Origin: an uncultured Pelagibacteraceae bacterium | GTDB taxonomy: Bacteria; Pseudomonadota; Alphaproteobacteria; Pelagibacterales; Pelagibacteraceae | DNA: 64,000 nucleotides | Direction: 5' to 3' | NCBI GenBank assembly: GCA_902597175.1 | Contig: CACJWN010000002.1 | Coordinates: 62,001-126,000, forward strand | Shown: positions 10,414 to 19,762 of the stretch, piece by piece | How positions within the stretch are numbered: position 1 is the first letter of the stretch | Layout: each line of letters opens with the position of its first letter | The notes under the pieces: generated by a model | The model's input: the letters and a program-made list of their open reading frames with translations, nothing else | The model's database searches: none | Told to the model about the DNA's origin: nothing | Program-made: the position numbers and the translations under genes

Positions 10414-11174
10414 GCAAGGATTTCAATAAAAACAAAGTTGCAGTTCTTACTGGCGCAGCAAAGAAAATTGGAAGATCAACAGCAATAAAATTAGCAGAGC
10501 AAGGTTTTAATATATTAATTCATACTGGTGGCAAAAGCATCGAGGAAGCTAAAGATACAATAAAATTACTTGAAAAGTTTAAAATTAAATCAAACTACGT
10601 TACAGGGGACCTAGCAAATTTAGAAACAATTAATATCATTAAAGATGCGGCTTTAAAACTAGGAACGCCATCTGTTCTTGTAAATAATGCCGGATTGAGA
10701 ATCCACGAGCATTTTGAAAAGATAGATTATAAAGATTGGAAAAAAGTGATGACTGTGAATGTCGATGCTTCATTTTTATGTGCTCAAGCTTTAATTAATT
10801 ATATGGTAAAACAAAAATGGGGACGGGTAATTAATATTGGTGGTTTATCAGCACATATAGGGGCAAAAGAAAGAGCTCACGTTGTAACTTCAAAAGCAGC
10901 TTTAGTTGGTTTAACAAAAGCTATTAGTATGGAATTTATAGAGAAAGGTGTAACTTGTAATTGCGTTGTTCCTGGATTTATTGAAGATTTTGATAGCAAA
11001 GAAACTAAACTAAGTGGTCACTGGTTGCGCCACCCTCAAACACCTAGTTTGGTACAAAATAGATTTGGAAATCCAGACGAAGTAGCGGAAGTCATTGCAA
11101 ATCTTTGTAAGAAAGAAGCTGATTATATAAATGGACAGACTCTTCATGTGAATGGTGGTAGTTATACTCCATGA
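10410..11174 (+). CDS. SDR family NAD(P)-dependent oxidoreductase
   Basis: TGAAKKIGRSTA cofactor motif, NNAG, S-x12-K active-site region (GLSAHIGAKERAHVVTSKAA). TTG at 10410 overlaps the TctA stop; the ORF track uses an upstream ATG at 10350. Confidence 0.82.
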   Translation: MSKDFNKNKVAVLTGAAKKIGRSTAIKLAEQGFNILIHTGGKSIEEAKDTIKLLEKFKIKSNYVTGDLANLETINIIKDAALKLGTPSVLVNNAGLRIHEHFEKIDYKDWKKVMTVNVDASFLCAQALINYMVKQKWGRVINIGGLSAHIGAKERAHVVTSKAALVGLTKAISMEFIEKGVTCNCVVPGFIEDFDSKETKLSGHWLRHPQTPSLVQNRFGNPDEVAEVIANLCKKEADYINGQTLHVNGGSYTP

Positions 11175-12520
11175 CAATTTCTGAAGATTTTTCTAAATGG
11201 GCAAAAAATTTATCGACTAAAGATATTTCTGATAAGTCAAAGAAGACTTTAAATTATCTAATTAAAGATATTTGTGGAATTATCCTTTCTGCTAGAAATG
11301 AAAATTACGTTCAAAGTCTTGTTAAAGCTTATAAAGGATCAGGAAAATTTATTTCATTAGGACATGGGAGTGACTTTGATATTTCCTCCTCTGCTATAAT
11401 TGCGGGTACTGCTGCACATGGTGAAGACTTCGACGATACATTCGAGGGAAATCCTATGCATGTTGGAGCTTGTATGATTCCGGCTATATTAGCTGCAGCG
11501 CAAAGATTTAATTTAAATGGTGATCAGATTTTAAAAAGTTTAGCTGTAGGTACAGAGTTAATGTGTAGATTAGCCTTGGTTGCGCCAACTGCCATGCATA
11601 AACAAGGCTTTCATCCTACTGCTGTTTGCGGTACTTTTGGTGTAGCAGCTGGCCTTTCATCTGTTTTAAATTTAACTGAAAAGCAGATGGTGTCTTCATT
11701 AGGAATAGCCGGTAGTTTTACTTCAGGAATTATCGAATATCTTGCAGAAGGTTCTTGGACTAAAAGAATTCATCCTGGATGGTCTGCCAACTCAGGGATA
11801 AATTCTGTTTTAATAGCTCAAACAGATTTTTATGGACCTAGGACTGTTTTCGAGGGTGATCACGGTTTCTTTAGCGCTTTTGCAATTAAAGAAGTAAAAA
11901 GAGATTATTCTAAATTAACTGACTCTCTAGGTTCAAGGTGGGAAATAGAAAATTTGGCTTTTAAACCATTTGCTTGTGGAACTATGGCTCAGCCATTTGT
12001 AGATTGTGCAATTAAATTAAGAGACAAAATAAAAGACTTTAAAAAGATTAAATCTATAAAGGCAAAAGTTGGAGAGGGTACAGTACATCGGTTATGGGAG
12101 CCTTCTAAAGAAAAAAAGAAACCTTCCACACCATACTCTGCAAAATTTTCTGTCCCGTACTGTGTTGCTGTAGGCTTCATAAGAAAAGACGCAGGATTAA
12201 AAGAATTTGATGAGAAAAGCATAAATGATAAAGAAATTTTAGACTTAGCTAATAAAGTTGAGTATGAAGTTGACCCAAATGATGAATATCCAAAAAATTA
12301 TACAGGAACTTTGACTTGTATTACAGAAGAGGGAAAATTCACTGAACATCAACCTTGTTTTAGAGGAGGTAGAAAACAACCCTTGACAGAAAATGATATT
12401 GATAAAAAATTTAATGCAAATCTCAATTACTCTAAAATTAATGAAACCGAAAAAAATAATGTTAAAGATTTTATTAAAAATATTTTTACGAAGCCAAATT
12501 TTTCAAAAATTTTAACTTAG
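11171..12520 (+). CDS. MmgE/PrpD family protein
   Basis: AHGEDFDDTFEGNPMHVGACMIPAILAAAQ, GFHPTAVCGTFGVAAGL; ATGA overlap with upstream SDR gene. Confidence 0.92.
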   Translation: MTISEDFSKWAKNLSTKDISDKSKKTLNYLIKDICGIILSARNENYVQSLVKAYKGSGKFISLGHGSDFDISSSAIIAGTAAHGEDFDDTFEGNPMHVGACMIPAILAAAQRFNLNGDQILKSLAVGTELMCRLALVAPTAMHKQGFHPTAVCGTFGVAAGLSSVLNLTEKQMVSSLGIAGSFTSGIIEYLAEGSWTKRIHPGWSANSGINSVLIAQTDFYGPRTVFEGDHGFFSAFAIKEVKRDYSKLTDSLGSRWEIENLAFKPFACGTMAQPFVDCAIKLRDKIKDFKKIKSIKAKVGEGTVHRLWEPSKEKKKPSTPYSAKFSVPYCVAVGFIRKDAGLKEFDEKSINDKEILDLANKVEYEVDPNDEYPKNYTGTLTCITEEGKFTEHQPCFRGGRKQPLTENDIDKKFNANLNYSKINETEKNNVKDFIKNIFTKPNFSKILT

Positions 12521-12524
12521 TAGA

Positions 12525-13283
12525 ATGGAATATTCTATTTTATTACCTCAAACGATTTCAATTAACAGTGCAATATTTTTAATTTTTTTTAATTTTTTAA
12601 CATGTTTTATATCAACTGCACTTAGTCTAGGTGGAGGAATGTTGATGCTTGTGGGATTATCATTTATTTTACCAACAACAGCTTTAATACCGGTACACGG
12701 GCTTGTACAGCTTGGTTCTAATTTTGGAAGAATTTTTGTTTCAATTAAAGATTTAGATAAAAAGATTATTTTGCCTTTTGTCATTGGAACAATAGTGGGG
12801 TCTCTTTTTGGAGCAAATATAGTTGATTATCTATCTCCTGGAGTAGGACAAGTTGGGGTAGGTTTATTTATATTATATTCTTTATTCGGTACTTTTCCGC
12901 CACTAGGGAGAAAATATATTTTAGTTGGGGGTATCGCTACTACAATAATGTCGATGTTATTTGGTGCATCAGGACCAATAGTTTCTACTCTGATAAGAAA
13001 TATGGGTTTTAACCCTACAAAGCATGTGACAATTCATGGAGCATTCATGACTTCACAACACCTATTTAAATCAATTGGTTTCTTTTTTATTGGTTTTGCT
13101 TTTCAAGAATATATTCTACTCGTAGCGACAATGATTTTTGTAGGTTTTTTTGGTACTTATTTTGGAAAAAAAGTATTAATTTCAAAAGGTAAACACTACT
13201 TTCAAAAAGTTTTAACAATCATTTTACTATTAGGTGGAATAAGAATTATTTACTTGGGTCTACAAAATTTAAATTTATTATAG
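12525..13283 (+). CDS. TauE/SafE family permease
   Basis: 252 aa, multiple TM, ALSLGGGMLMLVGLSFILP and PVHGLVQLGSNFGR motifs. Confidence 0.82.
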   Translation: MEYSILLPQTISINSAIFLIFFNFLTCFISTALSLGGGMLMLVGLSFILPTTALIPVHGLVQLGSNFGRIFVSIKDLDKKIILPFVIGTIVGSLFGANIVDYLSPGVGQVGVGLFILYSLFGTFPPLGRKYILVGGIATTIMSMLFGASGPIVSTLIRNMGFNPTKHVTIHGAFMTSQHLFKSIGFFFIGFAFQEYILLVATMIFVGFFGTYFGKKVLISKGKHYFQKVLTIILLLGGIRIIYLGLQNLNLL

Positions 13284-13284
13284 T

Positions 13285-14418
13285 TTAAACTAAAACTTCA
13301 CCTCTCATTAAAGGTCTAAAAGTTCTAAAAAAAATTGCAGATTTTGCAAAAGGCTTGCCATTTTTATTTTCGATTATTGCACCTGCTGTCATTATTCCTG
13401 ATGGATTTCCTGCACGTAACTCTAAAGGATCTGAATTTTTTCTTTTAACTTTGTTTGGAATAGTTCCATCAATAGCTGCAGCAACCCCAATATTTACACC
13501 TGCAGTTCCCATTATAGCTTTATGAGTTTTTTCCATTGAAAACATTCTAGTTGTAATATCTTGATCATTGGAACTAATTTTTGTTTTATCTAAACTTACA
13601 TAATCTTTCGGGGAAGTTACAATTCCTATTCGAGGTGTATTCATAGGAGCTTCATTTTCAGAATTTGAAAGGCCTATGATGTGTGCAGATTTTCTTCTAA
13701 TTTTTTGAATTAAATTCATTTTGTCAGTTTTAGCGTCAAGTTCATCTGGTGTTTCTGTTCCTTTAAGACCTATATCTTCTGCAAGTAAATACACTAATGG
13801 GGTAGCTGCATCGACAATGCTTACTTTTATTTTTCCATAATCTTTTATTTCTATTTCATCTATTACATTGCCAGTTGGAAGAAGTTTACCTGTTCCTGAT
13901 CCTCCTGGTTCAATATAGTCTAATCTAACTTTAGATCCTGCGCCATGAACGCCAGCAATAGAGTAATCTCCTTCTATTAAAGGCTTTCCATCTTTAACTT
14001 GAAAAGTTGAATGTATAATCTTATCAGTATTGACTTGATAAATTCTAACCAAATTCTCCCCCTCTTTTGGTTTTATTATGCCCTCTTGAATTGCATACGG
14101 ACCAACTGCGCCAGATAAATTACCACAATTGTTGTTCCACTCCGCAATAGGTTTATCTATAGCAATTTGAATAAAATTATAATCTATGTCAGCATCATCT
14201 CTCTCTGAAGGGCTTATTATTACGCATTTTGATACTGAAGATACTCCACCTCCCATCCCATTAAGCTGTCTTTGATTTGTATCTGGACTACCTATAACTT
14301 TTAAAAATAATTCATTTAATTTATTTTGGTCGGAAGTGGGCAGGTCTTTTTTCTGAAAAAAAACACCTTTGCTAGTTCCACCTCTATAGTAAGTAGCTTT
14401 AATCCATTTTTGGCTCAT
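13285..14418 (-). CDS. prpF: PrpF-like (AcnD-accessory / aconitate isomerase family) protein
   Basis: MSQKWIKATYYRGGTSKGVFF N-terminus, GNPSGIMTAGA near C-terminus, downstream of aconitase-family gene. Start chosen at 14418 rather than the ORF-track 14469. Confidence 0.88.
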   Translation of the reverse strand: MSQKWIKATYYRGGTSKGVFFQKKDLPTSDQNKLNELFLKVIGSPDTNQRQLNGMGGGVSSVSKCVIISPSERDDADIDYNFIQIAIDKPIAEWNNNCGNLSGAVGPYAIQEGIIKPKEGENLVRIYQVNTDKIIHSTFQVKDGKPLIEGDYSIAGVHGAGSKVRLDYIEPGGSGTGKLLPTGNVIDEIEIKDYGKIKVSIVDAATPLVYLLAEDIGLKGTETPDELDAKTDKMNLIQKIRRKSAHIIGLSNSENEAPMNTPRIGIVTSPKDYVSLDKTKISSNDQDITTRMFSMEKTHKAIMGTAGVNIGVAAAIDGTIPNKVKRKNSDPLELRAGNPSGIMTAGAIIENKNGKPFAKSAIFFRTFRPLMRGEVLV

Positions 14419-14423
14419 TAAAT

Positions 14424-17051
14424 TTAAGCTTCCTTGTAAGCAGTTGGTAAAATACCGCCATTTTTCCAAAAGACAACTTCTTCAGGAACATCTAATCTAA
14501 CATTTAGTTTTATATCAATTACATCTCCTGTTTCTTTATGAATTTTCATTTGCACTTTTTTTTGATTATCATTTATTTTATCGAGACCTAAAATACTAAA
14601 TTGATCATTACTTTGTATTCCTATTTCTTCAATTCCTTGCCCTTTTTCAAATTCTAATGGCAATAATCCCATACCAATTAAATTAGATCTATGGATTCTC
14701 TCAAAACTTTTAGCCACAATGGCTCTAACTCCAATTAATAATGGACCTTTTGCAGCTACATCTCTTGATGAGCCGCAGCCATAATTTTCTCCAGCTATAA
14801 CTATTATCTCTTTATTCTCTTTTTTATACTCCATTGCAACTTCATAAAGTCTCTTCACTTTATTTTCTGGATATTTAACAGTTAAACTTCCTTCTTGATT
14901 TGGTGTCATCAAATTTCGGAGCCTTAAACTTGCAAAAGTTGATCTTGCAACAATCTCATGATTAGCTCTTCTTGTTAAATAATTATTAAAATCTTTTGAG
15001 TCAATCCCAAGCGCTGTTAAATAATCCCATGCAGCAGTACCCTTGGTGATAACACTTGATGGTGAAATATGATCTGTTGTAACTGAGTCTCCTAAAAGTA
15101 CAATTGGTCTAGCCAATTTTATATCTTTAATTTCATTATTTTCAGCCTTCATCATATACGGTGGCTTTTTAATGTAAGTGCTATCAGGCCAATCATAATT
15201 ATTTGAGTTTGAAACGTTTAAGTTTTCCCATAATTCTCCACCATCATTAACTTCTTTATACTTTTCTTTAAAAGTTTCAGATTTATAAAATTGATCAATA
15301 ACTTTATTCACTTCATTATTTGACGGCCAAACATTTTTAAAATAAATATCATTTCCTTTATTATCTTTTCCTAAAGCATCTTTAGATAAATCTTTTTTTA
15401 CTGAGCCAAGTATTGAAAACAAAACTACTAACGCAGGAGATGCTAAGTAAGATGCTCTTATATTTGGGTGTATCCTGCCTTGAAAATTTCTATTTCCAGA
15501 TAAAACTGCAACAGAAAAAACTTTTTCTTTTTCAATTGTGTTTGCTAAGTTCTCTTCTAATGGACCTGAACTTCCGTTACAAGTAGTACAACCAAATCCA
15601 ACGACATTAAAACCAAGTTCATCTAAATATTTTTGTAAACCAGATTTTTTTAAGATTTCAGCTGTAACTTTACTACCGGGTGCAAAAGAGGTTTTTATTT
15701 TATTTTTCTTTTTAAAACCAAGGTTAATTAATTTTTTTGCAATTAAACCCGCTGCTATAACATTTTTTGGATTTGCAGTATTTGTGCAGCTTGTGATAGC
15801 AGCTATCATAATATCTGCATCTTTAATTTTATATCCTTGAGTGGGCACTTCGAACTCGTCATCCCTAAGATCTTTGTTATAAAGCATTTTAGAATGTGAA
15901 TTAATTTCTTTTGAGAATTTATCTAAATCAATTTTATCTTCAGGATTTCTTGGTCCTGATACACATGGCTCTATCGTGGACAAGTCTAAATCTAGAACCC
16001 GATTGTACTCTGGAGCAGTATTAGATTTTCTCCATAAATTTTGGCACTTCGAATATTCTTCAACAATTTTTATTTCCTCTTCTGTTCTTCCTGTCATACT
16101 CAAATAGTTTAAAGTTGCTTTATCTACAGGAAACAAAACTGCTGTTGCACCATATTCTGGTGCCATATTTGAAATAGTTGCTCTATCACCAACAGTTAAA
16201 TTTTCAACTCCTTCACCACAAAATTCAATAAAACTACCCACTACTTTGCTGTCTCTTAATAACTTTGTTATGTACAAGACTAAATCTGTTGACGTAATTC
16301 CCTCTTTAAGTTGCTTCGTTAAATTCACACCTACGACCTCTGGTACAGACATTGGTATTGTTTTTCCTAACATTGAAATTTCTGCTTCTACTCCGCCTAC
16401 ACCCCAACCTAAAACTCCTATAGCATTTACCATTGGCGTATGGCTATCAGTACCGATGCAAGTATCAGGATGAATTAAATTTAAATTTTTCTTTTGCTCT
16501 CTCCAAACAACTTTAGATAAATATTCAATATTTACTTGATGGCAAATTCCTACTCCAGGCGGAATAACATTTACTTTATCCAAATATTTTGAGCACCATC
16601 TTAAAAAAGAGAAACGTTCTGAATTTCTTTCGTATTCTTTTCTCAAATTTTCAATTTCAGCTTTCTCACTACCAAAATGATCTACTTGTAAAGAGTGATC
16701 AATTACTAGATCAACAGGCACATTTGGTTGAATATCTTTTGAGTTTATTCCTTTTTTTTGCAAAGCTTCTCTATAAGCAAGAAAGTCTACTAACATAACT
16801 TTACCTAAGATATCATGACTTAAAATCCTATTTGGGGCAAAATTTATAGGCTTTCCTAATTTTTTCTCTAAAATTGATTTTACTTGCTCTTCTGCATTGT
16901 TATTTTGACCTAACAAATTTTGTCTAATAATGTTTTCTATCAATATTCTATAGGTATAGGGAACTTTATCTATGTCTTTTATTTTACTTATATCTACAAA
17001 ATCATATTCTTTATTATTAATACTAATTTTTTTAAAATCTTTAGGTATCAT
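14424..17051 (-). CDS. Aconitase family hydratase (AcnA/AcnD type, probably AcnD-like given adjacency to prpF)
   Basis: 875 aa, TSCTNTANPKNVIAAG, GFGCTTCNGSSGPL, GENYGCGSSRDVAAKGP motifs; prpF follows 5 bp downstream. Confidence 0.9.
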   Translation of the reverse strand: MIPKDFKKISINNKEYDFVDISKIKDIDKVPYTYRILIENIIRQNLLGQNNNAEEQVKSILEKKLGKPINFAPNRILSHDILGKVMLVDFLAYREALQKKGINSKDIQPNVPVDLVIDHSLQVDHFGSEKAEIENLRKEYERNSERFSFLRWCSKYLDKVNVIPPGVGICHQVNIEYLSKVVWREQKKNLNLIHPDTCIGTDSHTPMVNAIGVLGWGVGGVEAEISMLGKTIPMSVPEVVGVNLTKQLKEGITSTDLVLYITKLLRDSKVVGSFIEFCGEGVENLTVGDRATISNMAPEYGATAVLFPVDKATLNYLSMTGRTEEEIKIVEEYSKCQNLWRKSNTAPEYNRVLDLDLSTIEPCVSGPRNPEDKIDLDKFSKEINSHSKMLYNKDLRDDEFEVPTQGYKIKDADIMIAAITSCTNTANPKNVIAAGLIAKKLINLGFKKKNKIKTSFAPGSKVTAEILKKSGLQKYLDELGFNVVGFGCTTCNGSSGPLEENLANTIEKEKVFSVAVLSGNRNFQGRIHPNIRASYLASPALVVLFSILGSVKKDLSKDALGKDNKGNDIYFKNVWPSNNEVNKVIDQFYKSETFKEKYKEVNDGGELWENLNVSNSNNYDWPDSTYIKKPPYMMKAENNEIKDIKLARPIVLLGDSVTTDHISPSSVITKGTAAWDYLTALGIDSKDFNNYLTRRANHEIVARSTFASLRLRNLMTPNQEGSLTVKYPENKVKRLYEVAMEYKKENKEIIVIAGENYGCGSSRDVAAKGPLLIGVRAIVAKSFERIHRSNLIGMGLLPLEFEKGQGIEEIGIQSNDQFSILGLDKINDNQKKVQMKIHKETGDVIDIKLNVRLDVPEEVVFWKNGGILPTAYKEA

Positions 17052-17138
17052 AGAATTTCTTTTAACTTATTAATAAAAAGAATTATATAATATACTTAAA
17101 AAACTTAAAAATAATAGGCTATAACAGCTCAAATAATT

Positions 17139-18200
17139 ATGAATTCAAGTAAAAGATATAAAAAATCTGAATTAACTAATTTTACATATAATATTTTGAA
17201 GAAAGTAGGCTTAAATAATTCAAATTCTAAAATAATTTCAGACTTAATTATAAGAGCAGATGAAAGAGGAGTTTGGTCACATGGTATTGTTAGACTTCCG
17301 GTCTATGTAAATCGAATTGAAAAAAAAGCAGCTAAAAAGAATCCAAATTTTAAATTTAAAAAAATTTCAAATAATATTTTTCATTTATCTGGGGATAATG
17401 GTCTTGGGTATTTAGCTGCTAATGCGGGTATAAAAAAATGCGTTGCTTTAGCTAAAGAAAAAGGCATAGGTCTAGTTGCGATAAGTAAAAGCAATCATTT
17501 CGGCATGGCCGCCAATTATTTAGAATTTGCATCAAAAAACAAATGTATTGCATGGGTGTACACCAATGCTTCAAAAGCATTACCGCCTCACGGTGCTATG
17601 GCTCCATTTTTTGGCACAAGCCCTTTTGCATTTGGATGTCCAACAAAAAATAAAAATAAGCCCTTTATCTTAGACATGGCTTCATCCTCCGTAGCAAGAG
17701 GTAAATTAAAATTTGCAGCTCAAAAAAAAATCAAAATACCTTTCGGATATGCTTTAGATAAATTTGGGAAACCTACCAATGATGGATCAAAGGCTTTTGA
17801 AGGCATTATGTTGCCTTTTGGAGGAATGAAAGGTGCCGGTATATCCTGGATGATGGATATAGTAGCAGGTATTTTTACTGGGGCAAACCATAGTGGTAAA
17901 GTTAAAAATGCAATCAATGATTTTTCTGGTCCGTCAAATGTAGGACACTTAATGATTTGTATGAGGACAGATTTATTTCAGTCACATAATAGTTTTATAA
18001 AAAAAATTGAATTTGGTTTTAAAAAAGTAAAAAAACTGAAAAAGGCAAAAGGTTTTAAGACAATTTTGCACCCAGGAGAACCAGAATATTTAAATTATCT
18101 TTCAAATAAAAAAAAAGGTATTAGTTTGTCCAGGGGAATAATTATTGAGCTCAATAAACTAGCACAAAAATATAATGTAAAGACCCCTTTTAAAATTTAG
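17139..18200 (+). CDS. Ldh2 family malate/L-lactate/ureidoglycolate-type dehydrogenase
   Basis: ADERGVWSHGIVRLP, SNHFGMAANY, PHGAMAPFFGTSPFAFGCP motifs. Confidence 0.88.
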   Translation: MNSSKRYKKSELTNFTYNILKKVGLNNSNSKIISDLIIRADERGVWSHGIVRLPVYVNRIEKKAAKKNPNFKFKKISNNIFHLSGDNGLGYLAANAGIKKCVALAKEKGIGLVAISKSNHFGMAANYLEFASKNKCIAWVYTNASKALPPHGAMAPFFGTSPFAFGCPTKNKNKPFILDMASSSVARGKLKFAAQKKIKIPFGYALDKFGKPTNDGSKAFEGIMLPFGGMKGAGISWMMDIVAGIFTGANHSGKVKNAINDFSGPSNVGHLMICMRTDLFQSHNSFIKKIEFGFKKVKKLKKAKGFKTILHPGEPEYLNYLSNKKKGISLSRGIIIELNKLAQKYNVKTPFKI

Positions 18201-19659
18201 CTGCTGATTTTCCTGCAATCTTTCCAAAAACTGCTCCAGAAGTAAGCCCACTACCTCCAGGATAATTAAAATAAAAAATTCCACCAATTATCTCGCCTGC
18301 TGCAAATAACCCTTTAATAGGTTTTCTAAATTTATTTAAAACCTGGCAGTTTTTATCTACCTTTAATCCTCCGAAGGTAAAAGTTATTCCACATGTAACA
18401 CCGTAAGCATAAAATGGTGGCTTATCGATTAAGTTTGCCCAATTAGTTTTATTTATTTTTAATCCAGTTGTTTTTTTTCCGTCTTTAATTGTTGGGTCAA
18501 ACTTAATATTTTTTGTAACAGCATTATTATATAAAAAGATTGTTTTTAAAGCTTTTGATCTGTTCATTCCTTTGATCTTGTATATTAAATCTTTAATAGA
18601 GTTAGCTTTAATCATTGTTGCAGATTTTACATCATACTCTGGGTATAACATATGGCGTACTTTTTTATCAAAAATTTGCCAACCAACTTGTTTAGGTTGG
18701 TTTATTACTTCACGTCCAAACTTAGCATAAGTAAAATTTCTAAAATCCTCTCCCTCATCAACAAATCTTTCACCTTTCAGATTTAAAACAATTCCCCAAG
18801 GATAACTAATTTTTCTATACTTATTACTAATTTTTAAGTCACTAAACTCAGGACCATTCATATCATGGAAAACCGCATGACATCCTGACCAGTTCCCAAA
18901 TGGCATAGCTCCAATTTTCAAGGCCATACTTAATCCATCACCTGTATTGTGTCTTGTTCCTCTTACTTTAGCTGCCTCCCAGCCTACACCTAAATGCTTC
19001 TTTCTCATTTTTGAGCTAGATTCGAACCCACCACAAGCAAGTATCACAGATTTTGAAAAGATTTTCTTAATCTTTTTTTTATGTAATATTTTGACACCAC
19101 ATACAATTTTTTTCTTAAAAATTAATTCAGTTACTGCCGTATCGTATTGAATCTTAATTCCATTTTTTTTTACTATATTCAATAATGAGTCAACTAGTTT
19201 TTCACCTTGTCCGTTTACTTCTAATGTGAGTCCACCCCAATACTTCATTATTCCGTTTACTTTAAAGGATTGTCTTCCTTTTATTGGTTTAAATTTTAAA
19301 CCTTTTTTACTTAACCAATGTATTGTCTCGAAGCTTTTTGAGGTTAATGTTTTAGATAAATATTTATCCGTCTTTCCTTGAGTAACTTTGATCATATCTC
19401 TAAGGAAATTTGAAGAAGTGTACTTACCATAATCAATTTTTTTTGTATGTTTTAAGTTAGGAATTATTTTTTTTAAATCTGAAAAACCTTTATAGGCAAA
19501 TCTGTAAGCTCCATTAGTGTATCTGCTATTACCACCGCGATCTTTTTTTGAAGCCTTCTCTAAAACTAAAATGTTTTTTGCGCCATTTTCCTTTGCTGAT
19601 ATTGCTGCAGAAAGAGCAGCATTTCCCGCTCCAACGATTACTAAATCAAAGGTATCCAT
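18190..19659 (-). CDS. FAD-dependent dehydrogenase, tricarballylate dehydrogenase (TcuA)/fumarate-reductase flavoprotein-like
   Basis: Rossmann DLVIVGAGNAALSAAISAKENGA, GGNSRYTNGAYRFA, C-terminal AAGEIIGGIFYFNYPGGSGLTSGAVFGKIAG. Confidence 0.8.
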   Translation of the reverse strand: MDTFDLVIVGAGNAALSAAISAKENGAKNILVLEKASKKDRGGNSRYTNGAYRFAYKGFSDLKKIIPNLKHTKKIDYGKYTSSNFLRDMIKVTQGKTDKYLSKTLTSKSFETIHWLSKKGLKFKPIKGRQSFKVNGIMKYWGGLTLEVNGQGEKLVDSLLNIVKKNGIKIQYDTAVTELIFKKKIVCGVKILHKKKIKKIFSKSVILACGGFESSSKMRKKHLGVGWEAAKVRGTRHNTGDGLSMALKIGAMPFGNWSGCHAVFHDMNGPEFSDLKISNKYRKISYPWGIVLNLKGERFVDEGEDFRNFTYAKFGREVINQPKQVGWQIFDKKVRHMLYPEYDVKSATMIKANSIKDLIYKIKGMNRSKALKTIFLYNNAVTKNIKFDPTIKDGKKTTGLKINKTNWANLIDKPPFYAYGVTCGITFTFGGLKVDKNCQVLNKFRKPIKGLFAAGEIIGGIFYFNYPGGSGLTSGAVFGKIAGKSAAKF

Positions 19660-19703
19660 TAGTTTGTTTTATTATATTTATTTAAAAGATAAAGATAAAT
19701 TTT

Positions 19704-19720
19704 GTTTTACAATATAAAAC
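19704..19720. promoter_or_regulatory. Candidate IclR-type operator palindrome (site A)
   Basis: GTTTTACAATATAAAAC, perfect outer arms GTTTTA/TAAAAC, 45 bp upstream of the flavoprotein start; matches two sites upstream of the iclR-family gene. Confidence 0.6.
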
Positions 19721-19762
19721 TAAAAATTTATTATGAAACGGATAGCAATATTCTGAATTTAA

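Noticed and set aside
15538-15840. 100-aa plus-strand ORF inside the aconitase-family gene
   Set aside because: Antisense to conserved aconitase motifs, no family signal; likely spurious.
17092-17108. ATTATATAATATACTTA as a further IclR-type site between the aconitase and Ldh2 genes
   Set aside because: Only about 12/17 match to site B, all through AT content, with the right arm lost; not better than chance here.
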